Source of the DNA: Hyaloperonospora brassicae
Lineage: Eukaryota; Oomycota; Peronosporomycetes; Peronosporales; Peronosporaceae
NCBI GenBank assembly: GCA_947650285.1
Contig: CANTFL010001490.1
Coordinates: 372,001 to 436,000, forward strand
DNA length: 64,000 bases
Direction of reading: 5' to 3'
Shown: positions 31,451-46,210 of the stretch, one piece after another
Layout of the letters: every line of letters starts with the position of its first letter
How positions within the stretch are numbered: position 1 is the first letter of the stretch
Notes under the pieces: model-generated
Seen by the model: the letters and a program-made list of their open reading frames with translations, nothing else
Databases searched by the model: none
Told to the model about the DNA's origin: nothing
Position numbers and translations under genes: made by a program

Positions 31451-31470
31451 CGCAGATGTTCTTCGTAATA

Positions 31471-34400
31471 AATGTATTCGATCACGTTAGGCGCGGTGCT
31501 GGCCATCTGCCATTATTTTAATCCCAAGATCGCAATATTTTAGAATATTGACATCTGTCTTTACCCATTCGTAGTGAGACGAGACATACAAATAAGAAGC
31601 ATGTCCCAAAGATTGATAAAGCAGCATCGTTTCACAAGAACGATATAAAACCTCTTCGTGCGTTAAAACTAAATGCAACAGGTCAAGTGCTTAGATAGTT
31701 GTCATTAGCCTTCTTTAACGATCCGATTATCATCCTGCTGCTCTAGTAAATGTAGCTTCGTATCGAAAAAGTAAACATGATCGGTGTAAATAGCATTCAG
31801 AAAAGATTGAATCGTTTACGCATGTGACTTTCAAGCAATTTGCTTAGGTTTTGTCAACAAACCTACATTTTACGATTTCTTGGTATTGTTCGGTGATAAT
31901 TAAGATGGATGAAGGAGTCAGCAGGTTCAAATCTTACTCCGTGACGATTCAACAAACATCAGTCTCGTTCTTCTTGTGGAATAAATAGGATTAAAAGCTA
32001 TTATCATTTGTAAGTTATCACAGTTCAGTATTTACAAAAGCCGGCGCCTTTACTACCACGTACGCAAGATCACCACCGCCTTGCTAATCTTTCTGTTTCT
32101 GCTATATGATATACCACATAGGTTGTTTACAGTAATTTATCAGCCCTATGCAATATTCTATACTGCGTCTCAGTATCGAGCGGTTGCTTTTAGGATGTAT
32201 TGCTTACGAGGTGCCCCATAATTATGCTCTTTTTTATCGGTGGTAAACTCGGTGGTACAGATGCTGTGCATATGTTCGTCAACCTTGAGGTGCACAAATT
32301 CTATAAACAGAACCACGCGGAATATTGAAGATGAATCTGACTGGTGTCTATTACTCAAAGCTTTACTTATCTCCATATAGTCCGAGCTCATAAAGGCGCT
32401 ATAATTACGTTCGTATAGGCGATCCATCCGCTTTTTCGAACTATAAAGATCAGTTCGACTTAGTGCGGGCAAATAATGTTATGTTATGGCCAATTCTTGT
32501 GCACCTTCTACTCATTAATCTTCTCGATTATTATATCTAAACTATGACGACTTTATGATTCAAATAACTTAAGTATCGGATATGTGACTTTGCAATAATC
32601 CTAAATAATATGGTAGTGGATTGTATCCGTTGACCATTGAGTCAAGTCCTAGTAAGAGAATAAGTAGATGGTAAAGTCTAAGCCTTTATCTGAGAATGAC
32701 ACATGGTAGATTCGCCACAGTTGATTGCAAGTGCACGTGTAAATGAGGCTATCTATAATTTACTTTTCGATTCTTCTGCGCACTATCTCGTTGTCATAAT
32801 TATAGACGTGAGCATCACCGGTACTTTCATCATTGCCACCATAAATTTTAATTTATTTGTCTAATGTAGTTCCAAATTCTAAACGCTTCCGTAAATTGTT
32901 TAGGCAACGGCTTACAATTAGCTCCGCTGCACGAAGAATGGATAGGTTTTATAGCATTTATGAATGGCCTAACAATATATGCAATACTTGCACGACAAAT
33001 AGCATAAGGTTAAACCCTTATATCTGACCAGACGTTTACGTTTGCAGCGTTTATTGAAATTACTGACATGCTAAGATAAAGGATGGATGCCCAGTGTCGT
33101 AGAATGTGGAATATGACGCACTCTTCGGTGACTTGGTAATACATCATCCGTATAACCCTCATCGATCGTGACTTAATTTGGCAATTGACCAGATGCTCAT
33201 CGACTTTGACATTTTAACAGGGCACATCCTATTTAGTAAGAACATCGCGGGACACAGTTTGTACAATTAAATCATTCTAAATTCTCCTCGCGGCTTTGGG
33301 CCAAGCGAGATACAAAATTTCCCGGTATTTCGAGCAATGCTATCTCGCGTAAAGAGTCACTACTTCATAGCTGCGCCCAACTATTACGGGCCAGACGATG
33401 TAAGAACGTAGACGCATTTTAAGACATTTAAACTATTAATGGTAAACAGCGCAAATGCGCAAATGGCTGAACAAGCCGCTTTAACGGTCAAAAAGCTTGA
33501 CATAGGTAAAGTGTAATAGGAATATGGATAGGCACATTTGACTGGTTTTGACTTTACGATCCATTTGATATTTAGTCAACAAACTATGTTGAGCGTCAAC
33601 TTTACCATCGAGGCTTTCCCAAATTTGTATTTTCTGAAGCAATATACTGTCAGATAGACTTGTATGTCTGTCTTTACATTGATTCTTTCTTTACACTGAG
33701 TGACTCCCGATATATTTATAATGGTTTTCCACTCCACTTTACGTATTTTTATCTTTTGAATACGTTTGTGTATAGTTGCTGCTCATTTCAGATAATGACT
33801 TAACCTTTAAAAAGTTATGATACAATTGATGTGGCCCGGCGCTACATATCGAATTAATTTACTAACGTGACCTTTTTTTCGTACCATTGCGTTTTACGGT
33901 AAGAGGTGCCAAGTAAAAGTCGGATGACGAGCGGAGAAGTATAAGGCGCAATCAAGTAGTATAAAAGTGGTGAGCTGAATTTTAAGAAGTGCGTTTTGTT
34001 TCGATAGTAGACCAACTTACCTTGCAAAGGCAGTAATCGCGAGCTTACAGTCCGAAATTGAGCACAACACATGGAGATATGACATAACATCAAACAAAAT
34101 TCGATTTCTTACCCGGTCAAGTAAATTTGTAAGCCACGACGAATTCAATAGAACTTGTACAAGCGGATCATAAAAGCATATTATAAAGAGGGTCAAACAG
34201 TGGCGTGAACGGCGCAAAAAGAAGCGCCAGTAAAAGTATGTCATGATTGTGGACATCGAATTTCGATGAGTCGAGTCTAACGTAAGACAGAGTTACTGTC
34301 TTCTTCATTCAATCAAGATGAGGAAGTGAACTAATTCAGGAGCATAGTGAGATCTGTATTCAATTATACGGTATAGAAACTCAGACTCTTGAAAGCCACA

Positions 34401-37400
34401 TATGTTGATCGGCAGAAAAAAGTGAGTTTTTCTTACTGAACAACAAATTCATCCAAACGACGAGAGCCACATCTTTGCGGCTGTTAAAAAATACGTAACC
34501 TCGGTTTAGCACATCACTAGCCTTCGGTACCTCGCAAAATATTTACGGCACAAAAATCATGGGAAAGGTATTGAGTGAGTAAAATTAAGTCGGCGGAGGT
34601 GCTTAAAAGCTTAAAGATACATCAGACGGTGTCGGGCGCTCCCCGGCGGACCTACGTAAATTCGACACCTATAATGAGTTGCAACGATCGCGGTGTGCCT
34701 TTATACGTCTCTTAAGACAACAAATACGTTAGGAGGTCCCCTTTCGGCTAGAAGCAAATCTAGCGAAAACTATAAAGGAAATCATTTTTATTTGATTTTT
34801 TAAGGCACGCATCTGTAAGCTTTGCACTAACATTACGCAAACCGCCTTTATGAACTTGCGCGTCAAACATCAACGACTTGAAGAGAAACACAACTAACAT
34901 AACGCTTGGAGTAATTGAAACGGGCAAATCCGCACTACCGATTGAGGAGAATTAAGACAACAGTATCGACTATTAACATAGAAATTACACTGTATAACAG
35001 ACAGCTATGCGTCTTGAGCAACGACAACACTATCGTGTAATTTGCGAAATCTTAATGCCTACACGGCTTTGACGCACAAGCACACTACCTTGCAAAATCG
35101 CGATGTACATCATCGTATTGGCTCTTTAGGTTGAAAGGAAAATAATAAATGATTGAGCGGAGTGGATCGCTCCACCGAAAATTTAAGGTGCGAGGGCGTT
35201 TCGTTAGGGTTGTATTTTCTTTTGATGACGTGAGTAATGGATCTCTTATTATTGCATGCCTGACCGCTCGATGGAAATCAGTCGCATCATGAAGGCGAAA
35301 CATATTCTTGTACAATAATTCGGTCGTGTCAGAGCAATTATTGATCGGCGTGGGAGCTTCAGCCGCGATCACGAGCGAAATTAATCGTGCCTTATTTTAA
35401 GCCGCTAAGATGTCCGATTATCCACCATTCGGGAACCGCGGCTTTCCTTCGTGGCCTCCGCTAGTGACCAGTACAACCATCGGAACCTATAGTGAAGGGA
35501 CGGTTGTGCTAGATGTACCCTAGGTGATCCAGATTGGCTTCGGAGGCCGGATGACTCTTTTAAAACACGGTAGAAGAATTATTTTCGACAGCATAAGAGA
35601 CAAGAAGAAACAGCAGCGTTCACCACGACATTTTTGTGGAATTCTGGCTTGATATCTCGGGCTAGTAAGACAGAGTTGCGGCCTGAGCAGATGACAAATG
35701 ACGATAGGCAACAAAAGGACACGAAAGAGTCACAGCCGACAGACGAGACCATGATGCACATGATGAGGCAGATTAGGCTTGCAATGATACTTACACAACG
35801 ACCACAATTATGAAGCTGTCGCTTTCCAATCAGCGTGAGATATTTACGTGTCGATGGTGTCTTGATACAAAGTCATAAAGGAATCGCGGGAAATCATGAT
35901 TGAGCGCTGGTGTAGCAAGTCGCTTTTACATCAGCTTCGCCTTCATTATATATCATACAAAAATCCGGCTTAGTAGATGTTGAATCGATAAAAGTGGATC
36001 GCGCATGAATAATTAGGTTCATTGCTTGTAACATGAAAAGTCAGTTTGAGTTGCTTGATATACAGTATGCCGTGAGAAATTGCTATCACTACTGCCTAAA
36101 CCAATTTAAATAGTATCTGAATCTGTTGGCAATGGCACAAACAAGCGTCACTGGTTTTGGCGGCATTAAATATATTCAATCGATCGACTTTTCATAAAAA
36201 TTGTTCTTCCGGATGAATCAACAATCGTTAACTTTTATTAATCGGCAGCTACTCTAATAGCGTCACGCGATAGGTTTGTGCATGATTGACAATAAATACA
36301 TCGAGTGTAGAAAAAAACGCAGACGATGTCGTCTACTTAACTTCATTGCGTAAGAGGTTGAGGACGTTTGGCGCGACGGAGTCAGTGGCGCTAAAAAGAA
36401 GGATTGATTATTGTGTTCATTTCTATTAACAGCAGATACCAAAATTACTTATAAGTGATAAGTTGTCTTTGCTCCTCAACTTACACTTAAGTACTGTACC
36501 GATTCAAGGACCACTAAGTCTGAGTAGATCGGATGCTGCGAGAATAATGTAGCTTGGACCTAAGAACAACGAACATCGTATAACCCGTCGATGCGTGTAC
36601 GGAGGTTTTAGCCTTATACTTTAGTAGGGGTGTATTATATTTTGAGATCGATATGATGTTCCATAATATTGACGAACACCTTTTCAACAAAATATTGACG
36701 CGCTCCCTTATTTTATCGGCGTTCGAGGAAATCACAGTCTAGTGTGAAGAGGTATCTGCATTATTAGTAATATACGCGTTTAAAAAGAGGTGGTCTCGAC
36801 GAAGGCATTCATGTCTTGTTATCTTTGATGTCAAAATTGATGTCAATAGAAAAGTCAACTGTGTACTCTACAGCGTTTCGCGCATGATGAAACAATAATC
36901 GACCGAATCCGAGGCGCTGGTGCATTCTTAGTCAATCGAGAAATATCAATACAAACGTCCTTGTTATCGTGTATATGTGCGCGATAGCAATCGATATAAA
37001 GCGCATCGAAACATATAAAAAGGAGACTCTGTAACGCACTGACAGTCATTTCACGATGGAACGTAAATCCTAAGCATTAATACATGCGGTGCTATATTAA
37101 TCGCATTATTAAGAGGTTATCCTTGTCGTACGACGACTGACGGTGGATCAAACCTATGTTTTAAGTACTTACGCATCGATGAGCTGATAAGCTTAACGCA
37201 AGAGGGTAATGGACGCGCGAAAATCTCGGCTGTAATTTTGGTATAGTTCTCAGGCAATATATGTTGCCTATATTGATTACTATACCACTTAAAGACAAAA
37301 TGATCTGGTCCTAAAACGACGATGTATGAGATCTGTATTGCATTTATGATACGTCCCACAAATTGCGCAGTCTCCATCATATTCATTATCATCAACAATT

Positions 37401-40400
37401 TTTCAGACAAATTAATTGACAACGACAATGAGTTATAAAAAACGGCGCATTTCGTGCTCGTGATCACTACTGGGACGTCTTGACACAAAGTTTCAAATAA
37501 TATTCTTGCTGGCATTGTAGTGCACCAAACAATTGTGCTCTGCGCAGTAAGACATTTACTGAATTGCGAGCTGATATACATACGTATGAGCTCTTCATTG
37601 CATCATATACGAAGAATTATAAGTGTACGACAATTTCATCTTCTCGCTGATCAAATTTACTCGAAATCGAATCAGACGTAAGGCGTGAAGAGGAGAGCTT
37701 TATCGTGTACCCAATATTACTTCTCCGGCCATTTATATCTGTCGTGAATAATATGTCGCGACATGCTCGAATCCATCATTCTCATAATACAATAGGGTAA
37801 TATGATGGTGAAGTTTATCGCATATCGCATCGCGTGAAAGAGCTATAAATTGTAGGGAAGGAGTAGGATTAGTGCTTGCGACAGTCCTGCGTCCCAGGAA
37901 CCGAGCAGTAGGTGCTCTATTTTCACGCGACATTTGCTTGAAAAAGCAAAGCCTAGGATTTTATCGAGAAGATATAGTATACGTGTATTGTTGACTATAG
38001 ATTCGCGAGCCGATACTATTAATGGAGTTTATTTATTTATATTGTACTGTTAAATGATCCGTCGGCGTGATTGTTTATCGATAGGAACGAACTACCTCAT
38101 TCTAGACGTAACACATAAGCAATTCAAGTTTCCGTCCGCAAAAGACCCCGGTTTAATTCCTATACAGATTGTTGTCGCGCGTTACTTGACATATCTGTCC
38201 AAATTGTCTCACCTAAAATCCTGTGGCACGAAGGCCCTTTCTAGAGGGGCTATCATAAACCACATAATTATATAAGCACTTGATTATTCGACAAGTGTAC
38301 GAAAAATCTTCGTAATCATACGACTAAAGCGTTCACGTATTATTTGGACCTTATGGTATTTCTAGCCATTCTACAACAAATCGAATGATGTGCAATAAGC
38401 GTTGTATCGTTCATTAAGTTGTTGAACGAGGATTTATCAGAAGCCGTGTAGTTGATATTTAGCACTGTAAACCCTGCTGCGCGACAAAAACGATATTTAT
38501 ATATTTGTGAGTAACTGGCACGGTGCTATAATAGCGGCAAGATTCATCTGTGAAAGATTAACAGCGCTACACTTCAGTGTCATTATTGATAATATATTCA
38601 GGTTTGAAGGGAAGATATATGGTGTTGCATACTTTTGTAGACTTTAAGCGCCCTTCATATAGCTCTTTAATTTTTTGACCTTCTCACGCGGCATTGACAG
38701 CATCCGCGTCACGCACTGGTTGAAAGCGAACGCGAGATTGATGTCGTGAGCCACAGCCTATGTGTAATGAAATAGGTACATGTATGAGGAGGACGTCCAC
38801 AAAACATTACCAATGCCATCGACCGGTTTCATCGAACAGATGCGTAATGTTAATCGATGAGCCGCGATTCGTGGCAAAAAAAACGTTGGATCGCCGCTAA
38901 AAGGTCAAGCCGCTGCATCGATCGTGTTTGTAATTTGGAGTAACTCATCTTGATTTGTGATTCGTACTAATTAGTAGCTGTAACATAACTTTGTATCGTG
39001 GATACGTTTTATGACGAGAAGGTCGTTATCCCATTATACAACCTGCGTCTTAATATGGGTTCATAATAGACAGTGCGGCTACTATTTTTTCTTATAATTG
39101 AATGGAGAAATACGACGCCTTTACGATCAGGCTTATATCGGCATGGCGTTAATACTATATGCATCTCGGGCTTCTGCTACATTACGGAAGTAGGCCACCA
39201 GCGGCAAAATCTGTACCCGATTAGTATGACGTTTATCTAAGGCATGTATTATTAAATACTAAACTTGAGAGCGCCTGATCGTTCAATCGGGTTTCTTTTT
39301 TAGTGCTGTGCTCAATCACTTCTTATTGGTGTGAAACTCATGATCGACCACCATTATAAAAGGTAAGTAATTTTTAATAAACTTCGTACTCCTCTTATTT
39401 AGATGGGAGAAATCATTACATACTGACTTTCAGCGCTTTATATTTCCAGAAAGTGGCACTATTAAAGGTAGCCGTTAATGTCAAGTAAAGTGTATGTTTT
39501 AACTTAATTGCTACCATAACTACAGTTTTAAAATAGACTTTTTTATTTCGATGCTAAACGCCGTTTTCGCCCAACCTCATTGCGCTACAAGTCGCACTCC
39601 CTTCCGCCCTATATCACTGTCGTGTTTAAGGAATACAGAATTAAACCTGGGAAGCTGGGTGTAATGCATAGCAGTGCTGTTCATTTGATATATTAGGAGC
39701 TGAAGGTTCGAATTTACGCCAACTTTGCATAAAGCCCATATCGATAAGCTGCCAATATGATGATGTTGTACTCGATCTACAAGGTACATGTACAATATAA
39801 TGCGCATTTCCAGTCAGATTGAATGGCATCTTCGTACCCTAGACATACGTCTATCTCTGACCTAAGCCTGTTCTTATACGTACCCGCTTGCCTGTATAAG
39901 ATCCCTGTTTCGACGAAAGGCCTATTCGGGTCACATAAATGTAATCAGAGACTTTGCCTTTTACAGAGAATATGATACCGCAGAATAATTTGTAACTTCA
40001 TGAGTATGTCCTTCAAAACAATCGCATTTATCATTCTTTGAGATGTTGGTGTTGCGCCTCCCTCAAATATATCATCCATTTACTAGTTTTCGAGCTTCAG
40101 TATGCCTTTCGCGAATCTTCAGCAAATAATTTTGATACAATGTCGATGTACATCGCGGTTCGATGAGAGCCAGCATCGATGCCTTTTGTTTTTTTACATT
40201 CAATGCATCATAACTTATACCTTTTAAATTAGCTCATGCTCCATTTAATCGACTTGTGGTGAAAACCCTTGCCCGATCATGTTTTTTGTGCGAGATCTCC
40301 TTCTCGTCACTTCGATTATGAGTGCAATTAGATTATTGATCACTTAGGATGTTAGCGAGAATTTATGCTTCACCACCTCCTTTTCTAAGTTATCCTTCTC

Positions 40401-43400
40401 ACGGCCACATAATTGTTTGTATATATGCCATCAAGATCACCAAGCAGAAAGGGCTAGCGCACTCGCGGTGTTCACACATGGTGCAGTGAAGAATTCATCA
40501 GCGACTAGGATAATTAGTAAATCAGAAGATATAAACAGCGATTGATTAAACACTGCATTTTCATTAAAGTCGAAAAAAAAGTTTACTCAGCGGTCAATTC
40601 AATGTATATGCGTTTATTACCTTGTTCTCCATAGTATCTCAGGATAAATTATTTATAAGTCATCTTTTAGACGGATATATTCACCTTTGATCTAAGAGCC
40701 GTCGTCAGTGAGCGGTAGCATCACTAAAAGATGAGTCACGCAATTATATTTACCTTCGGCTAGCTGCTCGATAAAATCACGGCTATACTGTATACCTATT
40801 CGAAAGAAGTCATCACATCTAAGCACGGTCCAGAAACAATGAGCCGACACACCGATTTTACCAGGTCGCCTGGTCGACGCCTTGATTCAGGGGCGTAAGA
40901 ATTAGTTAATAATTTTGTCTCTTACCGCTCATATGTTATATGCTGTTAATGCTACCTTGATGCGTAATGCTCAAAGAGAACAAACGTTATTGGCGTACCA
41001 GGGATTCATAAATTCCCGTTTGCTACCTGCATCATATTTATCGGATAGTTTTTGTCAGGAAACCCGGTGGTCAGTATCTTTTTTACAGTGAAAGTTGGCA
41101 GATGAGCCGGTGCGGTAGCATGGTAAAGAGATGCGCGAAGACGTAGCACGTTACACCAAAATCTATCCTTGGTCGTCGAAAGCTCTCTATACTCTTTTGC
41201 CATACGATGTTGCGAGCCCGAACGTTTCAAGCACCAACTTTGGTCGGCATATAAATATATTGGGATAAATTGGAGGATATAAGCTAAACTTCGAAAGCAT
41301 CACCCCATAAATCTTGCGCTGAGTAAGGATATAGTATGTAACCAATTCGAGATGGCGCACATAACAGAAAAGGGTGTTAGTACTTTATTTAAACCATGAT
41401 AAAAGTGGAGAACATGTGATTTCATGCCGGTGGGTCTCGTAATGACACGATCCAATGAGGTGAGACTGCATAACATATTCGATCATATATCACCGCCTTA
41501 ATTCAAAGCAATCAAGCTTGCAGGCGTGCATTGTATCATGGAAGCTGATATGCACTCAGAGGATTTCTATTCAGACCGTGCAGAATAATAAACGCATTAA
41601 TGGACACAGTGAGATTGCCGATGGAATAACTCTTGTTGAAGTCAGAAGAAAGCAAGCGTAAATCAACGATAAAAAACTTATAATGACTAAAATCCATGGC
41701 ACTATACATGTAGCGAAACTACTGATACAAACAAATATGTTCTTAGCCGATGTAAGCAAAAGCGGACGATTTATCTGATGGCACCGTTTCTTGAGATGTG
41801 TCTTGATCTACCCTACCATTCAAGTCAAACCCACGCACGGTTTTTATTTGTGACTTGGCTTTGGAATTCGGGCGTTGCTGAGGTCACCAGCAACGTGAAC
41901 GAAGGTTAACTTCCACGATATTCGACTTTAAGCTGTCTGTTAAATCGTTTTTACGAGGCGAAATGAGGAACCGCTACGTGACAGATCGACGTCACGAGAC
42001 GCTTTCAAGACTCCATCAGACACATTTTGAGCTCATGAATTGGTACAAATACTAAGTTATTGTAGATGAAAATAACTTGACGCTTATCTTTCTCTCTCCC
42101 ACTACATATTGGTAAATGTGTATTGCTTTAGAAATAAATATTGTTCTGATACTATTTCACCCACTTGATAATTTTTCCAGGCTACTAAAATCCACTTTAG
42201 AAAGTGTACTTCAGATCATGTTGTTTGGGCCTTGATAATTAATTTTTTTAATCAGTGGTGGATCTCAACATACTCCATAAGATAGAGTTTAAAGCATATT
42301 CCTATGTAATGGTATCACCTTTACATGTCGACGATAACAATCTTAGTGCTCTGCGTGAAGCGCCAAATGCTAATCATTGTGCGCTCAGGTATGCAAAGCG
42401 TACTCATGGAAAAGCGATCCTCTGCACAATCCTTTGAATATGGTGAGCTTTGCTCTTTCTACACCATGTGCTACAAAATTGTGACGCGGATTCATATACC
42501 GATGCGCCATGCATAACTTATCATACGAATGCCAGCGTAGGCATATTTTTCACTTCATTATCTGGGAAATCTTCGTCCTCACAATAATGTTAAAAGTGAG
42601 CGGTAATATATGGGTAAGCTTTGAGCGGTAGATCACCTATAGTATGCGGCACAAACTTTTTGACTACATTTGAATTCCGTATCTTCTGTTGCTGTCTTTT
42701 CGCATCTTAAGATTATACAAGTTAACTATAGATACTGTGAGATGTCCCATAAGTATGACAATGATACGATAAATCAATATACATTGGCCAAAGGAATTAC
42801 GCTATGAAGCTCACGCTTATATTCAAACGTTCGTATGCCGCATAACATTTGTTCCTTCTAGGCCAATTCAGATCGCGCAATCGGACTGCAAAGATATGCA
42901 CTCAAATCGTCGCTCACTCTCACCACGTAATCGATGTTTCATGTATACCACGCATTCGATAGAAGAAGCGCCGTTTATATAAGTGTCACGTAACACGCTA
43001 GCACACACGAATACTTCTTGACCCCCGGAATCTTTTTAAGTTTCCAATTTATCAAATAATTGCTTTTATTTATAATTCTATTTCGTAGGCATCTTATTTG
43101 CATACATACTAAAACATCGTGCACCACTTCAATAGCCCGGTCCCTATAGGACGTCATTGCGACGAGCGATCGCCCGTAGCCGACCTCGATTAATGTCCCG
43201 TGGACCACAAAACCGTACCATTAACTTCCTTTCCGACCTCATTGTTCTTACTGCAGTTCATCAGTGCGTGCATGTTTGCAAGCATAAAGATATCCCGCGC
43301 ATTCTTCATCACATCGGCTACCATCTTTTTCGACGGTAGGTAGCGCGGTAAAACGAACTCCGTCTCGCTTGGTCACACCCAATTTTACCCCTGATGGTCA

Positions 43401-45684
43401 ACGTACTTTGCCCGTACAATCAACACTTTGCCTTCCATATGATTGATTGCATACTGATCATTTTTATAGCCATTTAGGTTGTTATTTCCACAAACAGTAC
43501 ATGAGCAACCCCTCTACAAAAGTACCTCTCTTGAAGAGTCATATGCGGAGAGAAATTACGCGCCCATAGTAGTGAATCCAGATTGTTCTTTCATTTTTGT
43601 GTGTTACTAACTGGAAAGTATTCCGTTGAGCATTACGAACGCTTCGGCCGTCGCCTTTTGGTCTGTCTTTTTCATATCAAAGTCATTAGATTTGTAAGCT
43701 TAATGATCGAGCTTTTCATTATCGTTCAACTATGCAAATGAATATATACTGAGCATCTTAGTGCCCTTCAGGTGCCACAAATTTCGCTTTTGATATACTA
43801 CTAACAAACACTAGGCTGTAGTTTTTTCCGGGTTGCCCAATGTACAGAATTAGCGATCCTTGAACGACTACATCGCGTCACTTAAATGAACGTATAGACA
43901 AGAGACATAAAACGCCAATACCGTATCAAGTTTTATCGATCGAATTCCTTTTTTAACAGTCATGCCCTATTGTCGTCTTCATGTATTTGACCGAGCCTAC
44001 CTCTGCATGATGGATGATATCGTTGATTGCCACTTCTACTTCAAGGCACACCTGCCGCTCTCGATGTGGTGAATACGCCTTCTGACAGGGTGTTTGAATG
44101 CACCAAGCTAATCCTTCGATAAGGATGTAACGCTTCGAAAAAAGACTCCGGTAGTTTATCGTTTCTAGATGTTCCGTAGGTATTTATTAAAAGCTAACAT
44201 GTGGTTGTCGAAATGTTTGAATACCGACACATGTGGGTACCGTAATCCCTAAATCCAGCTCCAATCTGTTTGTCGTGAAGTTAGTACGAATCGCCTATCC
44301 CAGCCTGCTTGAGAAAGAAAGCGTTTACTAAGTTGCAATACAAGCTCTGTAGTGCCTTGGACTACAAACTCACTTAACTCAATACTAAATGTATTTATTT
44401 CGCTTAATTCGTTTGGGAAACATCCAAACATTTACCTTGTCTACCTGCGTGTAGGCATTTCGCGAGTCGCCATGTTGATCTGTAACACTCAGAAAATTGC
44501 TAGTGCATTTATCAAATTACTGGCAGATATGTCTATGACGGCCGCAAAGTTATAAGCAATAAACGATAAAACTTGTGCGCGTTTCCACAAGCCACAAAAC
44601 AAGCCTTTTAGCGCCCGACTTGACCATTGTTGTACGTTTTTGTATTACTAGATAAATATTAATTCAACGCATTGCTGTGTCGAGTTTCCTTAATGACTAT
44701 AAGCTATCTCAGGCTATTATCGTACAAATTCTTCTCTTCATTGCTTGATTCATAAAAACCTTAAACTCTTCATAGTATAATCACATTTACGTAGATTACG
44801 CTAGAAAGTATGGTTGCATACGTTTTTATATGTATCGTTCTGCTGTCCGGTAGAATAATTTTATCTTGCAATCGAGCTTGTCGAGCGTGTCGCGTGCCTT
44901 GATTTCTTCCAAACATCCATTTATATCTGTTTTACGGCCACATCTTCTACAAGTACGGCATGCAAGGATGAACTCGTGTCAATGCGTTCCAACAAAACCT
45001 CGACACCTATATCACCAGACGTTATATCATGCTGATATTGCTGGTTCTGTGCTTCGTTCAGAGCCCCAATATGCTTGACGATCTATTTAATTTATCACCC
45101 TGTATTTTATTAATACACACGATATCAATTCACCTCGTCGCTATTGTCACCAATAATTCAAACTCGCAATATGTATGGCAAAGGGTATTTGCGCGAATCT
45201 TTGCACACCTATCATGATGTACCCAATGCTAAGATAAAGCACAATGCCAGGTATTCTACTTCAACTATAAAGAGGCGATGCACTATTCGTGCTAACGCAA
45301 CTTAGGTCTCAACAGAGGACGAATGTCATATAGAATAAGGCGTCGCTTCATGTATATAGCGGTAATTAATTGCAATATTCATGCACCAATTAAAAGCCAA
45401 TATTGTATAGATCATGCGTTCTGCTTGACTATTTAATCGACGCTTACATACTTAATCTGTTAAATTGCCACGCGACCCCATTTTGCTTAAAGCAAGTCTA
45501 CATTCTGGCCACTCGCCGCCGTCGTACGTGCGCAAGAAATAAACGCGACAGTCACACATTATTTATGGAGAACAAGAAGGGTTTTTAGTAAAATGTGATA
45601 AAAAAACAAAATTCTTGCAAGATGTGATACAAGGTATCTATAAAAGAAAATATATAAATTACAACGATCGAAATGATAGCTACC
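31471..45684. other. 14-kb AT-rich gene desert
   Basis: No recognised coding gene, RNA gene, LTR or transposase on either strand. The longest open frame is 154 codons (minus 37,117-37,581), with composition typical of random AT-rich sequence. Simple tandem repeats are few. Any transposons here are too old to recognise by eye. Confidence 0.55.
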
Positions 45685-45689
45685 TTAAG

Positions 45690-46080
45690 TGTAACGGGGC
45701 ACACCCTTGCGTAACTTAACGCAAGGGATTTGGGTGCCCCGACGGACGTACACGTGGCAAGCGAGGAAGCGTAGGTAGGGTAAAAGTAGAACTGTTATAT
45801 TAATATAATTAAGTCTTTTAACTACTGTCTCTTCGTTTGACTTAACTTAATTATGCTAATATAACTGCATGTATGGTGACGTCTCGTCACCACTCATTGC
45901 GCGCGTCTTGCGGCGATTGGTGGGTTGATATCATCACGATATCAACCAATGAACAGACCCTTTGTTCGACCGTTCAATATCACCACTTTGGTGATATTGT
46001 TTAAAGAATATCCATCTTTATATTCTTTATTGTCACTTTCCTTAAAGTGACAATTTCATGTAACGGGATGCCCCGTTACA
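45690..46080 (-). repeat. 3' LTR of Gypsy copy 2
   Basis: 391 bp, TGTAACGGGG...CCCCGTTACA. Relative to copy 1 several differences fall in hairpin loops while the arms are kept (GTTGATATC/GATATCAAC with loop ATCAC instead of ATCAA). Confidence 0.97.
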
Positions 46081-46093
46081 TCACCCCCCTTAA
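46081..46093 (-). promoter_or_regulatory. polypurine tract, Gypsy copy 2
   Basis: The minus strand reads TTAAGGGGGGTGA directly before the 3' LTR; six G against nine in copy 1. Confidence 0.8.
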
Positions 46094-46210
46094 CTGATAG
46101 TCACCGTGTGACTATCGAAAATATGGAGGCCACCCGTTGGCCACCATTGGTCCAGGGAGCACTTGTTGGGTCCGCTCCATTCACTTTCCGCTTGACCTCG
46201 CATAGTTAAC

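Larger units (their letters stand above)
30828..31470 (+). repeat. tandem array, ~155-bp unit, four degenerate copies
   Basis: Repeat starts (CATCAGCAAGTTG or variants) at about 30,830, 30,986, 31,141 and 31,333 give periods of 156, 155 and 192 bp. The last interval contains about 37 extra bases (around 31,290-31,330). Each unit contains a CTACGTACAxCGTC segment followed by a hairpin and a region resembling a hammerhead ribozyme core. The middle two units are most alike. Confidence 0.9.

Noticed and set aside
30828..31470. CRISPR array
   Set aside because: The repeats are ~155 bp, degenerate and contiguous, not short identical repeats with unique spacers, and the genome is eukaryotic.
37117..37581. 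154-codon minus-strand frame, the longest in the desert
   Set aside because: No recognisable motif, isolated, and a frame of this length can occur by chance in 14 kb searched in six frames.
31471..45684. Possible centromere
   Set aside because: AT-rich and gene-poor, but I see no satellite array or centromeric retroelement; there is no positive evidence.
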